64,000 nt of DNA. Source: Ancylobacter sonchi (GTDB taxonomy: Bacteria > Pseudomonadota > Alphaproteobacteria > Rhizobiales > Xanthobacteraceae). The stretch lies in the NCBI RefSeq assembly GCF_018390695.1, contig NZ_JAHBGF010000028.1, positions 558,001 through 622,000 on the forward strand, written 5' to 3'. The position numbers and the translations under genes are program-made. The notes beneath the pieces are model-generated. The model did no database searches. It was not told the origin of the DNA and saw only the letters and a program-made list of their open reading frames with translations. This document shows, one piece after another, positions 27,327-35,910 of the stretch (position 1 is the first letter of the stretch; every line of letters starts with the position of its first letter).

Positions 27327-28051
27327 GCCGCCTGCCCGCCGGAGGCCTGCCCGCTCGCCCGCTTGTCGGCCGCCGGCCGCCGCCGCAGCTCGCCGACGAT
27401 CTCGGCGATGATGGAGACGGCGATCTCCGCCGGACTCGCCGCGCCGATATCGAGGCCGATGGGCGCGTGGATGCGGGCCAGCGCCTCGCGCGGCACGCCC
27501 TTTTCCGCCAGGCGGTCGAGCCGGGTGGCGTGGGTGCGGCGCGAGCCGAGCGCGCCGATGTAGAAGCAGCCGCGCGCCAGCGCCTCGACGAGCGCGGGGT
27601 CGTCGATCTTGGGATCGTGGGTCAGCGCCGCCATGGCGGTGTAGGCGTCGATGCCCAGCCGGGGCAGCACCACGTCCGGCCACTCGGCATGCACCTCGAC
27701 ATCCGGGAAACGCTCCGGCGTGGCGAAGGCGGTGCGGGGGTCGACGATGGCGACGTCCAGCCCGGCGAGGCGCGCCATCGGCGCCAGAGCCTGGGCGATG
27801 TGGACCGCGCCGGTGATGACGAGGCGCGGCGCCGGCACCTCGACGGCGAGGAACAGCCGCTCATTGCCGAGCGTGAGCAGGCCGCTCTTGGCCGCGCGCA
27901 ACGCCTCGGCCAGCTGCTCCGCCAGCGGATCGGCGGCGATCCCCGCGGCCTTGACGAGCCGCTGCCGGCCGCTTCCCAGTTCCGTGACGACGATAGCGGC
28001 GCGGCGGGCGGCACGCTCGGCGTTCAGCTCCTCGAGAACAGCGAGATCCAT
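27323..28051 (-). CDS. XdhC family protein, Rossmann-domain part (CoxF/XdhC C-terminal type)
   Basis: A 242-residue protein with the XdhC C-terminal Rossmann domain: PRLVITGAVHIAQALAPMARLAGLDVAIVDPR, ALTHDPKIDDPALVEAL, YIGALGSRRTHATRLDRL and APIGLDIGAASPAEIAVSIIAEI. XdhC binds Mo cofactor, protects it and delivers it to molybdenum hydroxylases. The N-terminal XdhC domain is supplied by the separate gene just upstream, whose stop overlaps this ATG by one nucleotide. The glycine motif reads ITGAVHIAQ, lacking the usual GAGH. Confidence 0.88.
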   Translation of the reverse strand: MDLAVLEELNAERAARRAAIVVTELGSGRQRLVKAAGIAADPLAEQLAEALRAAKSGLLTLGNERLFLAVEVPAPRLVITGAVHIAQALAPMARLAGLDVAIVDPRTAFATPERFPDVEVHAEWPDVVLPRLGIDAYTAMAALTHDPKIDDPALVEALARGCFYIGALGSRRTHATRLDRLAEKGVPREALARIHAPIGLDIGAASPAEIAVSIIAEIVGELRRRPAADKRASGQASGGQAA

Positions 28052-28398
28052 CAGTTCAGCTTCTCGACATAGACGGCGATGCGCCCGCCGCAGGACAGGC
28101 CGACCTGCCAGGCGGTGGCGTCGGCGACGCCGAATTCCAGGAGGCGCGGCGCGCCGTCGGCGATCACCTCCGCCGCTTCGGCCACCACCGCGCCCTCGAC
28201 GCAGCCGCCGGACACCGAGCCGAGGAAGCTGCCAGCCTCGTCGATGACGAGATGACTGCCGACCGGACGGGGCGCCGAGCCCCAGGTCTCCACCACCGTC
28301 GCCAGCGCGACGCCGCGCCCCTCGCGGCGCCAGCGCGCCGCCGCCTCCAGCACGTCGTCCTCGCGCGCCGTAGACATGCCGGCCAATCCGCTCGCCAT
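28051..28398 (-). CDS. XdhC/CoxI N-terminal-domain protein
   Basis: A 115-residue protein made only of the XdhC_CoxI domain: GVALATVVETWGSAPRPVGSHLVI, GSVSGGCVEGAVV and the Cys motif VGLSCGGRIAVYVE. Together with the downstream gene it reconstitutes a complete XdhC. GGGAGG lies five bases upstream of the ATG at 28398. Such split forms occur in the cox clusters of CO dehydrogenase. It heads the maturation operon and is divergent from the radical SAM gene at 28487, leaving an 88-bp shared promoter region. Confidence 0.88.
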   Translation of the reverse strand: MASGLAGMSTAREDDVLEAAARWRREGRGVALATVVETWGSAPRPVGSHLVIDEAGSFLGSVSGGCVEGAVVAEAAEVIADGAPRLLEFGVADATAWQVGLSCGGRIAVYVEKLN

Positions 28399-28486
28399 GA
28401 CGGCCTCCCTTATATGTGACGGACCATAACCCAATGCAGCACAACCCGCCTTGCCGATAAAGGCGGAAAAGGTCACAAGGTCGCGC

Positions 28487-29599
28487 ATGAAGTCGACCCC
28501 GACCATAGCGACGCCCGTCGCCCGCCTGCCGCGTACGCTGCGCAGCGCCGCCGCGCTCGCCGAGGCCGGCCTGCTGCCGGCCGATCCGGCGCTGGAAGCG
28601 GTCGGCGCGCGCTATGCGGTAGCGGTCACCGCCTCGCTGGCGGCGAAAATGCCGGCGGGGGACGCCGAGGACCCCATCGCCCGCCAGTTCCTGCCCGATG
28701 CGCGCGAGCTCGACGAGCGGCCGCAGGAGCTCGCCGATCCCATAGGCGACGACGCGCACAGCCCGGTGCCGGGCATCGTGCACCGCTACCCGGACCGGGT
28801 GCTCTTGAAGCTGGTCGGCGTCTGCGCCGTCTATTGCCGCTTCTGCTTCCGCCGCGAGATGGTCGGGCCCGGTGCCGAGACCAGCCTGTCGGACGAGGCG
28901 CTCGACCGCGCGCTCGCCTATGTCGCCGCCCATCCGGAGATCTGGGAGGTGGTGGTCACCGGCGGCGACCCCTTCATGGCCTCGGCCCGGCGGCTGAAGG
29001 ACCTGATGGCGCGCCTCGCCGCCATCGGCCATGTGAAGATCGTGCGCTTCCACACCCGCGTGCCGGTGGCAGCGCCCGAGCGCGTCACCGCCGCCCTCGT
29101 CGAAGCGCTGCGCGCGCCCGGCCTCACCACCTATGTCGCCGTGCACGCCAACCATGCGCGCGAGCTCGACGGCGAGGTGCGCGCGGCGCTGGCCCGCCTC
29201 GCCGATGCCGGCGTCGCGCTGGTCGGCCAGAGCGTGCTGCTGCGCGGGGTGAACGACGATGCCGGGACGCTCGCCGCGCTGTTCCGCGCCCTCGTCGAGG
29301 CGCGGGTGAAGCCGTATTACCTGCACCATCCCGACCTCGCGCCGGGCACCGCGCATTTCCGCCTGCCGGTGGAGCGCGGGCAGGAGCTGATGCGGGCGCT
29401 GCGCGGCCGTGTGTCCGGCCTCGCCTTGCCGACCTATGTGCTCGACATCCCCGGCGGCCACGGCAAGGTGCCGATCGGGCCGGGCTATATCGAGCCGGCG
29501 GCGGAGGGATGGCGCGTCACCGATTATTGCGGCGGCGTGCACGCCTATGATCCGCTCGCCGACGGCCCGGCGGCGAGCGATCCGGCAGCCCTGCCGTGA
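28487..29599 (+). CDS. Radical SAM protein, lysine 2,3-aminomutase / EpmB family
   Basis: A 370-residue radical SAM enzyme. The iron-sulfur motif CAVYCRFC (Cys113, Cys117, Cys120) is intact, with VVTGGDPFM and a barrel around VRFHTRVPVAAPERV. The C-terminal DIPGGHGKVPIGPGYI contains a Lys in the place of the PLP lysine. KamA-type enzymes make beta-lysine; EpmB makes it for elongation factor P. Neither efp nor epmA is nearby, so the role is open. It overlaps the next gene (GTGA, 4 nt). Confidence 0.85.
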   Translation: MKSTPTIATPVARLPRTLRSAAALAEAGLLPADPALEAVGARYAVAVTASLAAKMPAGDAEDPIARQFLPDARELDERPQELADPIGDDAHSPVPGIVHRYPDRVLLKLVGVCAVYCRFCFRREMVGPGAETSLSDEALDRALAYVAAHPEIWEVVVTGGDPFMASARRLKDLMARLAAIGHVKIVRFHTRVPVAAPERVTAALVEALRAPGLTTYVAVHANHARELDGEVRAALARLADAGVALVGQSVLLRGVNDDAGTLAALFRALVEARVKPYYLHHPDLAPGTAHFRLPVERGQELMRALRGRVSGLALPTYVLDIPGGHGKVPIGPGYIEPAAEGWRVTDYCGGVHAYDPLADGPAASDPAALP

Positions 29600-30786
29600 G
29601 CGCACGCCCGGAGGCCTGGGACGTCGTCGTCATCGGCGCCGGTGCTGCCGGGCTGATGTGCGCCATCGAGGCGGCGCGGCGCGGACGGCGCACCCTGGTG
29701 ATCGACCATGCTCGCGCGCCAGGTGAAAAAATCCGCATATCCGGCGGCGGGCGCTGCAATTTCACCAATATCGGCACCTCGCCGAAGAACTTCCTCTCCG
29801 CCAATCCGGGCTTCTGCATCTCGGCGCTGAAACGCTATTCGCAGCAGGACTTCATCGCGCTGGTGCGCCGGCACGGCATCGCCTTCCACGAGAAGACGCT
29901 CGGGCAATTGTTCTGCGACGGCTCGGCGCGGCAGATCGTCGACCTGCTGCTGCGCGAGCTGCACGACGCCGGCGGTGAGCTGCGCCTCGCCACCACGGCG
30001 GCGCTGCCCGAGCGCGCCGACAGCGGCTTCCGGCTCGCCACCTCCTCCGGCGCGCTGGCCTGCGACAGCCTCGTGGTCGCCACCGGCGGCAAGTCGATCC
30101 CGAAGATGGGCGCCACCGGCTTCGGCTACGACATCGCCGAGCGCTTCGGCCTCCCGATGACGCCGACGCGGCCGGCGCTGGTGCCGCTCACCCTCGATCC
30201 GGCGCTGCTGGAGCGGCTGGCGCCGCTCGCCGGTGTCGGCCTGCCCGCCCGCGCCGGCCATGGCAAGACCCGCTTCGACGAGGCGATCCTGTTCACCCAT
30301 CGCGGCCTGTCCGGCCCGGCGGTGCTGCAGATCTCCTCCTATTGGCGCGAGGGCGACGAGATCGCGCTCGACCTCGCGCCCGGCACCGACGTGTTCGCCG
30401 CGCTGCGGGCGGCGCGGGCGGAGAATGGCCGGCAGGCTCCGGCCAGTGCGCTCGCCGCGCTGCTGCCGCGCCGGCTGGCCCAGCTGGTCGCCGACACCCA
30501 CGCCGCCGGCCGCAACCTCGCCGACCTGTCGGACAAGGCGCTGCGCCAGCTGGCGCTCGCGGTGAATGAATGGCGGTTCAAACCGACCGGCTCGGAAGGC
30601 TACCGTACCGCCGAGGTGACGCTCGGCGGTGTCGATACCGCTGGCCTCGACCAGAAGACGATGCAGGCCAAGGCGGTACCCGGCCTGTTCTTCATCGGCG
30701 AGGTGGTGGACGTAACCGGCTGGCTCGGCGGCTATAATTTCCAGTGGGCCTGGTCGTCCGGCTGGGCCGCCGGCCAAGCGGCCTGA
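29596..30786 (+). CDS. NAD(P)/FAD-dependent oxidoreductase, BaiN / HI0933 family
   Basis: A 396-residue flavoprotein of the HI0933 (BaiN-like) family. The N-terminal dinucleotide motif VVVIGAGAAGLMCAIEAARRG is followed by the family signature EKIRISGGGRCNFTN, then LVVATGGKSIPKMGATGFGYDIA and a C-terminal GEVVDVTGWLGGYNFQWAWSSG. Its reaction is not defined outside gut bile-acid enzymes. The GTG start at 29596 overlaps the stop of the radical SAM gene, so both are cotranslated. Confidence 0.92.
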   Translation: MSARPEAWDVVVIGAGAAGLMCAIEAARRGRRTLVIDHARAPGEKIRISGGGRCNFTNIGTSPKNFLSANPGFCISALKRYSQQDFIALVRRHGIAFHEKTLGQLFCDGSARQIVDLLLRELHDAGGELRLATTAALPERADSGFRLATSSGALACDSLVVATGGKSIPKMGATGFGYDIAERFGLPMTPTRPALVPLTLDPALLERLAPLAGVGLPARAGHGKTRFDEAILFTHRGLSGPAVLQISSYWREGDEIALDLAPGTDVFAALRAARAENGRQAPASALAALLPRRLAQLVADTHAAGRNLADLSDKALRQLALAVNEWRFKPTGSEGYRTAEVTLGGVDTAGLDQKTMQAKAVPGLFFIGEVVDVTGWLGGYNFQWAWSSGWAAGQAA

Positions 30787-30942
30787 GTCCCCGAAGCCCT
30801 TTCCCGCCCCGTCCGTCGCATCCTCGCCAGCGCACGCCGCCGGACCGATTTCTCGCGACTCGCCGCGCCGGTATCCCGGCGCCGTGCCCGGCCGCCTCGG
30901 CCACCCCCTACTTATTGCTCAGTCGTTCAAAAATGGGGATTG

Positions 30943-30963
30943 TGTCGCCCATGCGACATTTTT
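30943..30963 (+). terminator. Short terminator or operator hairpin after the BaiN-type gene
   Basis: TGTCGC, a 4-nt loop CCAT and GCGACA pair over 6 bp and are followed by a T-run. It is 157 bp after the stop codon of the flavoprotein gene. The stem is short, so a protein-binding role is equally possible. Confidence 0.4.
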
Positions 30964-31042
30964 CGGACACTGAATACCACCGGCGTCGCGTGAAATGCCC
31001 CGTCGCAACGGCCTGAAATTGATTAGATTTTCGGCATCTACG

Positions 31043-31060
31043 GTATCATAATACTGATAC
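31043..31060. promoter_or_regulatory. Inverted repeat upstream of livH
   Basis: GTATCA, TAATAC and TGATAC form an 18-bp dyad in AT-rich DNA 165 bp before livH. It is followed directly by a second dyad (ATCAT, 8 bp, ATGAT). They may bind a regulator of branched-chain amino acid uptake. Confidence 0.4.
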
Positions 31061-31224
31061 ATCATTTCTTTCGATGATTTGCATTTCGTCTTTCGATCGA
31101 ATTGTATCGGATCGCGGTGCAGGCTAAGACTCTGCGAAGCCCATCTCCCGGGCACGATCACAATATGGGCAAACCATACGGGAGCTGGGGTGGCGACATC
31201 GGCTGAGGGGAGCCGGCATAAATT

Positions 31225-32142
31225 ATGGACGTTTTTGTTCAGCAGCTCATCAACGGGCTGACGCTGGGATCGATCTACGGGTTGATCGCCATCGGCTACA
31301 CCATGGTCTTCGGCATCATCGGCATGGTGAACTTCGCGCATGGCGACGTGTTCATGGTGTCGAGCTTCATCGCGCTCATCTGCTTCCTGCTGGTGACGAC
31401 GGTCATGGGGATCACCTCGATCTTCCTGGCGCTCGCCATCGTGCTGGTGGTGGCGATGTTCTTCACCTCGCTGACCAACTGGGCGATCGAGCGGGTGGCC
31501 TATCGGCCGCTACGGGGATCCTTCCGGCTGGCGCCGATGATCTCGGCGATCGGCATGTCGATCTTCCTCGCCAATTTCGTCCAGGTCTCGCAGGGCCCGC
31601 GCAACAAGCCGGTGCCGCCGATGATCACCGACGTCATCGTGATCATGGAGCGCGACGGCTACCAGGTCACGCTGGCCTGGAAGCAGATCATCATCATGGT
31701 GCTGACCACGGTGCTGCTCGCCGGCTTTTGGTACCTGGTGCAGAAGACCTCGCTCGGCCGCGCCCAGCGCGCGGTGGAGCAGGACCGCAAGATGGCGGCG
31801 CTGCTCGGCATCAATGTCGACCACACCATCTCGCTGACCTTCGTCATCGGCGCCGCGCTCGCCGCCGTCGCCGGCACCATGTACCTGATGTATTATGGCG
31901 TCGCGAATTTCGCCGACGGCTTCGTGCCGGGGGTGAAGGCGTTCACCGCCGCGGTGCTGGGCGGTATCGGCTCGCTGCCGGGCGCGGTGCTCGGCGGGCT
32001 GCTGATCGGCCTCATCGAGGTGTTCTGGTCGGCCTATTTCTCGATCGAGTACAAGGACGTGGCGGCATTCTCCATCCTTGCCATCACGCTGATCTTCCTG
32101 CCGCAGGGCCTGCTCGGCCGGCCGGAAGTCGAGAAGGTGTGA
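31225..32142 (+). CDS. livH: Branched-chain amino acid ABC permease LivH
   Basis: A 305-residue inner-membrane permease of the HAAT family, first gene of the operon. Typical features are the N-terminal [20 protein letters not shown] and [17 protein letters not shown], and the C-terminal [23 protein letters not shown] loop that contacts the ATPases. It pairs with the larger LivM-like permease. Compared with E. coli LivH the length is normal. RBS GAGGGGAG lies 11 nt before the ATG. Confidence 0.95.
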   Translation: MDVFVQQLINGLTLGSIYGLIAIGYTMVFGIIGMVNFAHGDVFMVSSFIALICFLLVTTVMGITSIFLALAIVLVVAMFFTSLTNWAIERVAYRPLRGSFRLAPMISAIGMSIFLANFVQVSQGPRNKPVPPMITDVIVIMERDGYQVTLAWKQIIIMVLTTVLLAGFWYLVQKTSLGRAQRAVEQDRKMAALLGINVDHTISLTFVIGAALAAVAGTMYLMYYGVANFADGFVPGVKAFTAAVLGGIGSLPGAVLGGLLIGLIEVFWSAYFSIEYKDVAAFSILAITLIFLPQGLLGRPEVEKV

Positions 32143-32152
32143 GGCGACGTCC

Positions 32153-33592
32153 ATGGCCGTCGACACCGCACATCCGGCCGGCGCCGTCGCAAGCCCCGGC
32201 TCGTCCATCCTTCCCGGCGCTCTCAAGGACGCCTTCATCACCGGGCTGATCGCGCTCGGCCTGCTCGGCCCGCTGGTCGGCTTCGAGACGGTGGTGATCG
32301 ACGGGGCGCTCGGCCTCGCCTATCGCCCGCTCGTCGTCGCCATCATGGTCGGCATCATCTTCGCCGGCCGGCTGATCCTCAACCTCACCGTCTGGTCGCC
32401 CAACCGGCCGCCCAAGGCGCAGGCCGGGCCTGGGCCCGTCGCCCGCGGCATGGTCGCCATCTCGCCGGCGTTCAAGCCGGCGCTGTTCGCCTTCGCGATC
32501 GGCTTTCCCTTCCTCGCCGCGGCGATGACCGGCGGGCTGAACGAAAGCCGCTACCTGATCGACCTCGGCATCCTCATCCTCACCTATGTGATGCTGGGCT
32601 GGGGCCTCAACATCGTGGTCGGCCTCGCCGGCCTGCTCGACCTCGGCTATGTCGCCTTCTACGCGGTCGGCGCCTACACCTATGCGCTGCTCGCCACCTC
32701 CGAGCCAGTGAACGCCTTCTTCGCCTCCTTCCTCGGCGAGACCTTCTGGGCCAACTGGGCGTTCTGGTTCTGCCTGCCGGCGGCCGGCATGTTCGCCGGC
32801 CTGTGGGGCATGATCCTCGGCTTCCCGGTGTTGCGTCTGCGCGGCGACTACCTCGCCATCGTGACGCTGGCCTTCGGCGAGATCATCCGCCTGGTGCTGA
32901 TCAACTGGGTGGACTTCACCGGCGGCGGCGCCGGCATCGCCTCCATTCCCCGCGCCACCTTCTTCGGCATTCCCTTCACTGCCGGCGAGGACGGCTTCGC
33001 GGCGCTGTTCGGGCTCGAATTCAACCCGATGCACCGCATCGTCTTCCTGTACTTCGTCATCCTCGCCTTGGCGCTGATCACCGCGTTCACCACGGTGCGG
33101 CTGCGTCGGCTGCCGGTCGGGCGGGCATGGGAAGCGCTGCGCGAAGACGAGATCGCCTGCCGCTCGCTGGGCCTCAACACCACCAATGTGAAGCTGTCGG
33201 CCTTCGCCACCGGCGCGATGTTCGGCGGCTTCGCCGGCTGCTTCTTCGCGGTACGCGCCGGCTTCGTCTCGCCGGAGAGCTTCACCTTCGACATCTCGGC
33301 GATGATCCTCGCCATCGTGGTGCTCGGCGGCATGGGCTCGCAGATCGGCGTCGCGGTGGCGGCGGCGGTGATGATGGGCGGCATGGAGATGCTGCGCAAT
33401 CTCGGCTTCCTCAAGCAGGTCTTCGGCGAGGGCTTCGATCCCAGCCTCTACCGCATGCTGCTGTTCGGCTTCGCCATGGTGGCGATCATGATCTGGAAGC
33501 CGCGCGGCCTCGTCTCCTCCCGCGACCCGACGATCTATCTCAAGGAGAAGAAGGCGGTTTCCGGCAGTCTCGTTAAGGAAGGGCACGGCTGA
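32153..33592 (+). CDS. livM: Branched-chain amino acid ABC permease LivM
   Basis: A 479-residue permease, the partner of LivH, with about ten transmembrane segments. It has the LivM-specific N-terminal extension of about 140 residues, then [33 protein letters not shown] and the cytoplasmic EAA-like loop [42 protein letters not shown]-like GAGGCG precedes it. It overlaps the livG start by one nucleotide. Confidence 0.95.
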   Translation: MAVDTAHPAGAVASPGSSILPGALKDAFITGLIALGLLGPLVGFETVVIDGALGLAYRPLVVAIMVGIIFAGRLILNLTVWSPNRPPKAQAGPGPVARGMVAISPAFKPALFAFAIGFPFLAAAMTGGLNESRYLIDLGILILTYVMLGWGLNIVVGLAGLLDLGYVAFYAVGAYTYALLATSEPVNAFFASFLGETFWANWAFWFCLPAAGMFAGLWGMILGFPVLRLRGDYLAIVTLAFGEIIRLVLINWVDFTGGGAGIASIPRATFFGIPFTAGEDGFAALFGLEFNPMHRIVFLYFVILALALITAFTTVRLRRLPVGRAWEALREDEIACRSLGLNTTNVKLSAFATGAMFGGFAGCFFAVRAGFVSPESFTFDISAMILAIVVLGGMGSQIGVAVAAAVMMGGMEMLRNLGFLKQVFGEGFDPSLYRMLLFGFAMVAIMIWKPRGLVSSRDPTIYLKEKKAVSGSLVKEGHG

Positions 33593-34542
33593 TGGCTGAG
33601 ATGGCTGCTCCCGTCCATAATTGGGACCAGGATCCGATCCTCGAGGTCCAGCACCTGTTCATGCGCTTCGGCGGCCTCGTCGCCGTCAACGACCTGTCCT
33701 TCAAGGTCGGGCGCGGCGACATCACCGCGCTGATCGGCCCGAACGGCGCCGGCAAGACCACGGTGTTCAACTGCATCACCGGCTTCTACAAGCCGAGCGA
33801 GGGCCGGCTGGTGCTCGCCCATGGTCGCGCGCCGACCGAGGAAGAGCTCGCGGCGGTGACCCTGAACGGCGAGCGCGCGCTCGTCGGCCCGGATGCCGGC
33901 GTGTACCTCTTGGAGCGGATGCCCGACTACAAGGTGTCCGGTGAGGCCAAGGTGGCGCGCACCTTCCAGAACATCCGCCTGTTCACCGGCATGACCGTGC
34001 TGGAGAACCTGATGGTCGCCCAGCACAACACGCTGATGGTCGCCTCCGGCTATTCGCTGAAGGGACTGTTCGGCCTGCCGAGCTGGAACAGCGCGCAGAA
34101 GCAGGCCACCGAGCGGGCGAAGTACTGGCTCGACAAGGTCGGCCTCACCGAGCGCGCCGACGACCCGGCCGGCGACCTGCCCTACGGCGCGCAGCGGCGG
34201 CTGGAGATCGCCCGGGCCATGTGCTCCGGGCCGATCCTGCTCTGCCTCGACGAACCGGCGGCCGGCCTCAACCCGCGCGAGAGCCTGGAGCTCAACGAGC
34301 TCCTGCGCGCCGTCCGCGCCGAGCACGGCACCTCGATCCTTCTCATCGAACACGACATGAGCGTGGTGATGGAAATCTCCGACCACGTGGTCGTCCTGGA
34401 CTACGGCACCAAGATCTCCGACGGCACGCCCGAGGCGGTGAAACACGATCCGCGCGTCATCGCCGCCTATCTCGGCGTCGACGAGGACGCGGTCGAGGAA
34501 GTCGAGGCGGTGCTCGACGAAGCCACGGGGACGCAATCGTGA
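33592..34542 (+). CDS. livG: Branched-chain amino acid ABC ATPase LivG
   Basis: A 316-residue ABC ATPase of the HAAT family. Walker A is GPNGAGKT (in ALIGPNGAGKTTVFNCITGF), the LivG hallmark RTFQNIRLFTGMTVLENLMVAQH is present, the signature region reads LPYGAQRRLEIARAMC and Walker B is LLCLDEPAAGLNP. An insert of about 40 residues after Walker A is longer than in E. coli LivG but common in alphaproteobacteria. It ends overlapping livF by 4 nt (GTGA). Confidence 0.94.
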   Translation: MAEMAAPVHNWDQDPILEVQHLFMRFGGLVAVNDLSFKVGRGDITALIGPNGAGKTTVFNCITGFYKPSEGRLVLAHGRAPTEEELAAVTLNGERALVGPDAGVYLLERMPDYKVSGEAKVARTFQNIRLFTGMTVLENLMVAQHNTLMVASGYSLKGLFGLPSWNSAQKQATERAKYWLDKVGLTERADDPAGDLPYGAQRRLEIARAMCSGPILLCLDEPAAGLNPRESLELNELLRAVRAEHGTSILLIEHDMSVVMEISDHVVVLDYGTKISDGTPEAVKHDPRVIAAYLGVDEDAVEEVEAVLDEATGTQS

Positions 34543-35282
34543 GCGCCGCCGTGACCTCTTCCGAGCCCATGCTCGCCGTGCGCGGCGTCAAGACCTTCTA
34601 TGGCAACATCATGGCGCTCAAGGGCGTCGACGTGGACGTCCATCGCGGCGAGATCGTCACGCTGATCGGCTCCAACGGCGCCGGCAAGTCGACGCTGATG
34701 ATGACCATCTTCGGCCAGCCGCGCGCCCGCGAAGGGCAGATCCTCTACGAGGGCCGCGACATCACGCGGATGCCGACCCACGAGATCGCGCATCTGAAGA
34801 TCGCGCAGTCGCCCGAGGGCCGGCGCATCTTCCCGCGGATGACAGTGTTCGAGAATCTGCAGATGGGCGCCTCCATCGACAATTTCGAGCATTTCGACAG
34901 CGACCTCGAGCGAGTGTTCACCCTGTTCCCCCGCCTCAAGGAGCGTATCGGCCAGCGCGGCGGCACGCTGTCCGGCGGCGAGCAGCAGATGCTCGCCATC
35001 GGCCGCGCGCTGATGAGCCGTCCGCGTCTGCTCATGCTGGACGAGCCCTCGCTCGGCCTCGCGCCGCTGATCGTCAAGCAGATCTTCGACGCCATCCGAG
35101 AGCTCAACCGCACCGAGGGGCTCACCGTGTTCCTGGTCGAGCAGAACGCCTTCCATGCGCTGAAGCTAGCCCATCGCGGCTATGTGCTGGTCAACGGCGT
35201 GGTCACCATGTCCGGCGAGGGCCGCGAACTGCTGGAGCGGCCGGAAGTGCGGGCCGCCTATCTTGAAGGCGGGAGGCACTGA
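34539..35282 (+). CDS. livF: Branched-chain amino acid ABC ATPase LivF
   Basis: A 247-residue ABC ATPase, the second ATPase of the transporter. Walker A is GSNGAGKST, the LivF hallmark SPEGRRIFPRMTVFENLQMGA is present, signature LSGGEQQMLAIGRALM and Walker B LLMLDEPSLGLAP. The GTG at 34539 overlaps the livG stop. The frame upstream of it runs inside livG and is not coding here. Confidence 0.94.
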   Translation: MSAAVTSSEPMLAVRGVKTFYGNIMALKGVDVDVHRGEIVTLIGSNGAGKSTLMMTIFGQPRAREGQILYEGRDITRMPTHEIAHLKIAQSPEGRRIFPRMTVFENLQMGASIDNFEHFDSDLERVFTLFPRLKERIGQRGGTLSGGEQQMLAIGRALMSRPRLLMLDEPSLGLAPLIVKQIFDAIRELNRTEGLTVFLVEQNAFHALKLAHRGYVLVNGVVTMSGEGRELLERPEVRAAYLEGGRH

Positions 35283-35283
35283 G

Positions 35284-35763
35284 ATGGCCGCACAGACACG
35301 CCCGTCCCTCATCGCCCAAGGCTCGCCGACCAGCCTCGCCGTCATGCTGCCGGCGGCGGTGGCGGTGGCGATCCTCGTCGCCAGCGTCTTCGCCCCCGCA
35401 CTGGTGGTCGAAGCCTCGCGGGCGGATTTCTACCTCGTCACCGTGTTCCTCGGCGGCGGCGCGGCCTGGCTGTCCGGCCGGGCGGTGGCCTCGACCTGGC
35501 GCGACTACCGGCAGGCGGCGATGTACGCGCTGCTGCTCGGCTGCGCGGTGCGCTTCTTCCACTTCGCGCTGTTCCAGGGCACGCTGTTCAGCCTGCCGCA
35601 CTTCATTACCGATACCGCCTTCGTGCTGGCACTCGCGACGCTCGGTTTCCGCGCCGAGCGGGCCAAGCAGATGGCGACACGCTATGGTTGGCTCTACCGC
35701 CAGTCCGGCCCGTTCGGCTGGCTGCGGGGAGCCTCGGAGACGTCGCGGGAGGACGCGGCGTAG
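35284..35763 (+). CDS. DUF6867-type membrane protein in the liv operon
   Basis: A 159-residue protein of the DUF6867 type with about four hydrophobic segments: two near the N-terminus (LAVMLPAAVAVAILVASVFAPALVV, FYLVTVFLGGGAAWLSGRAVAS) and two in the middle (AAMYALLLGCAVRFFHFALFQGTLF, ITDTAFVLALATLGFRAER). A charged tail with WLYRQSGPFGW follows. The ATG is one base after the livF stop. Its position inside the liv operon suggests a role in that transporter, but none is established. Confidence 0.8.
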   Translation: MAAQTRPSLIAQGSPTSLAVMLPAAVAVAILVASVFAPALVVEASRADFYLVTVFLGGGAAWLSGRAVASTWRDYRQAAMYALLLGCAVRFFHFALFQGTLFSLPHFITDTAFVLALATLGFRAERAKQMATRYGWLYRQSGPFGWLRGASETSREDAA

Positions 35764-35910
35764 GCCGGCCGGAAACCTTTCGTTTATGCCGTCGACAGGC
35801 GCCTGAAAAAGAGCAACATTTGCCCCCGGGCGACAAATGCCCTTGGGGCGACTGGCCTGGCCGACGGACCAGCGAACAACCAACCCTTTCAGAAGCAGGA
35901 GAGACCTTCC
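35764..35910. other. Leader of the liv binding-protein gene with an inverted repeat
   Basis: This 147-bp gap separates the DUF6867 gene from the binding-protein gene. CATTTG (35817-35822) and CAAATG (35834-35839) form a dyad around CCCCCGGGCGA. A strong RBS (CAGGAGAG) lies just before the next ATG. A promoter for separate high-level expression of the binding protein is likely here. Confidence 0.5.

Larger units (their letters stand above)
30787..31224. other. Regulatory gap upstream of the liv operon
   Basis: This 438-bp region has no gene. Its second half (about 31000-31110) is AT-rich, as expected for a promoter. It contains a short hairpin with a T-run (30943-30963) and inverted repeats (31043-31060 and ATCAT/ATGAT at 31061-31078). 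The liv leader with GAGGGGAG ends just before livH. Confidence 0.6.

Noticed and set aside
24459..27563. 1034-codon plus-strand open frame across DUF488, BcsS and the maturation genes
   Set aside because: It spans genes on both strands and has a random Arg-rich composition.
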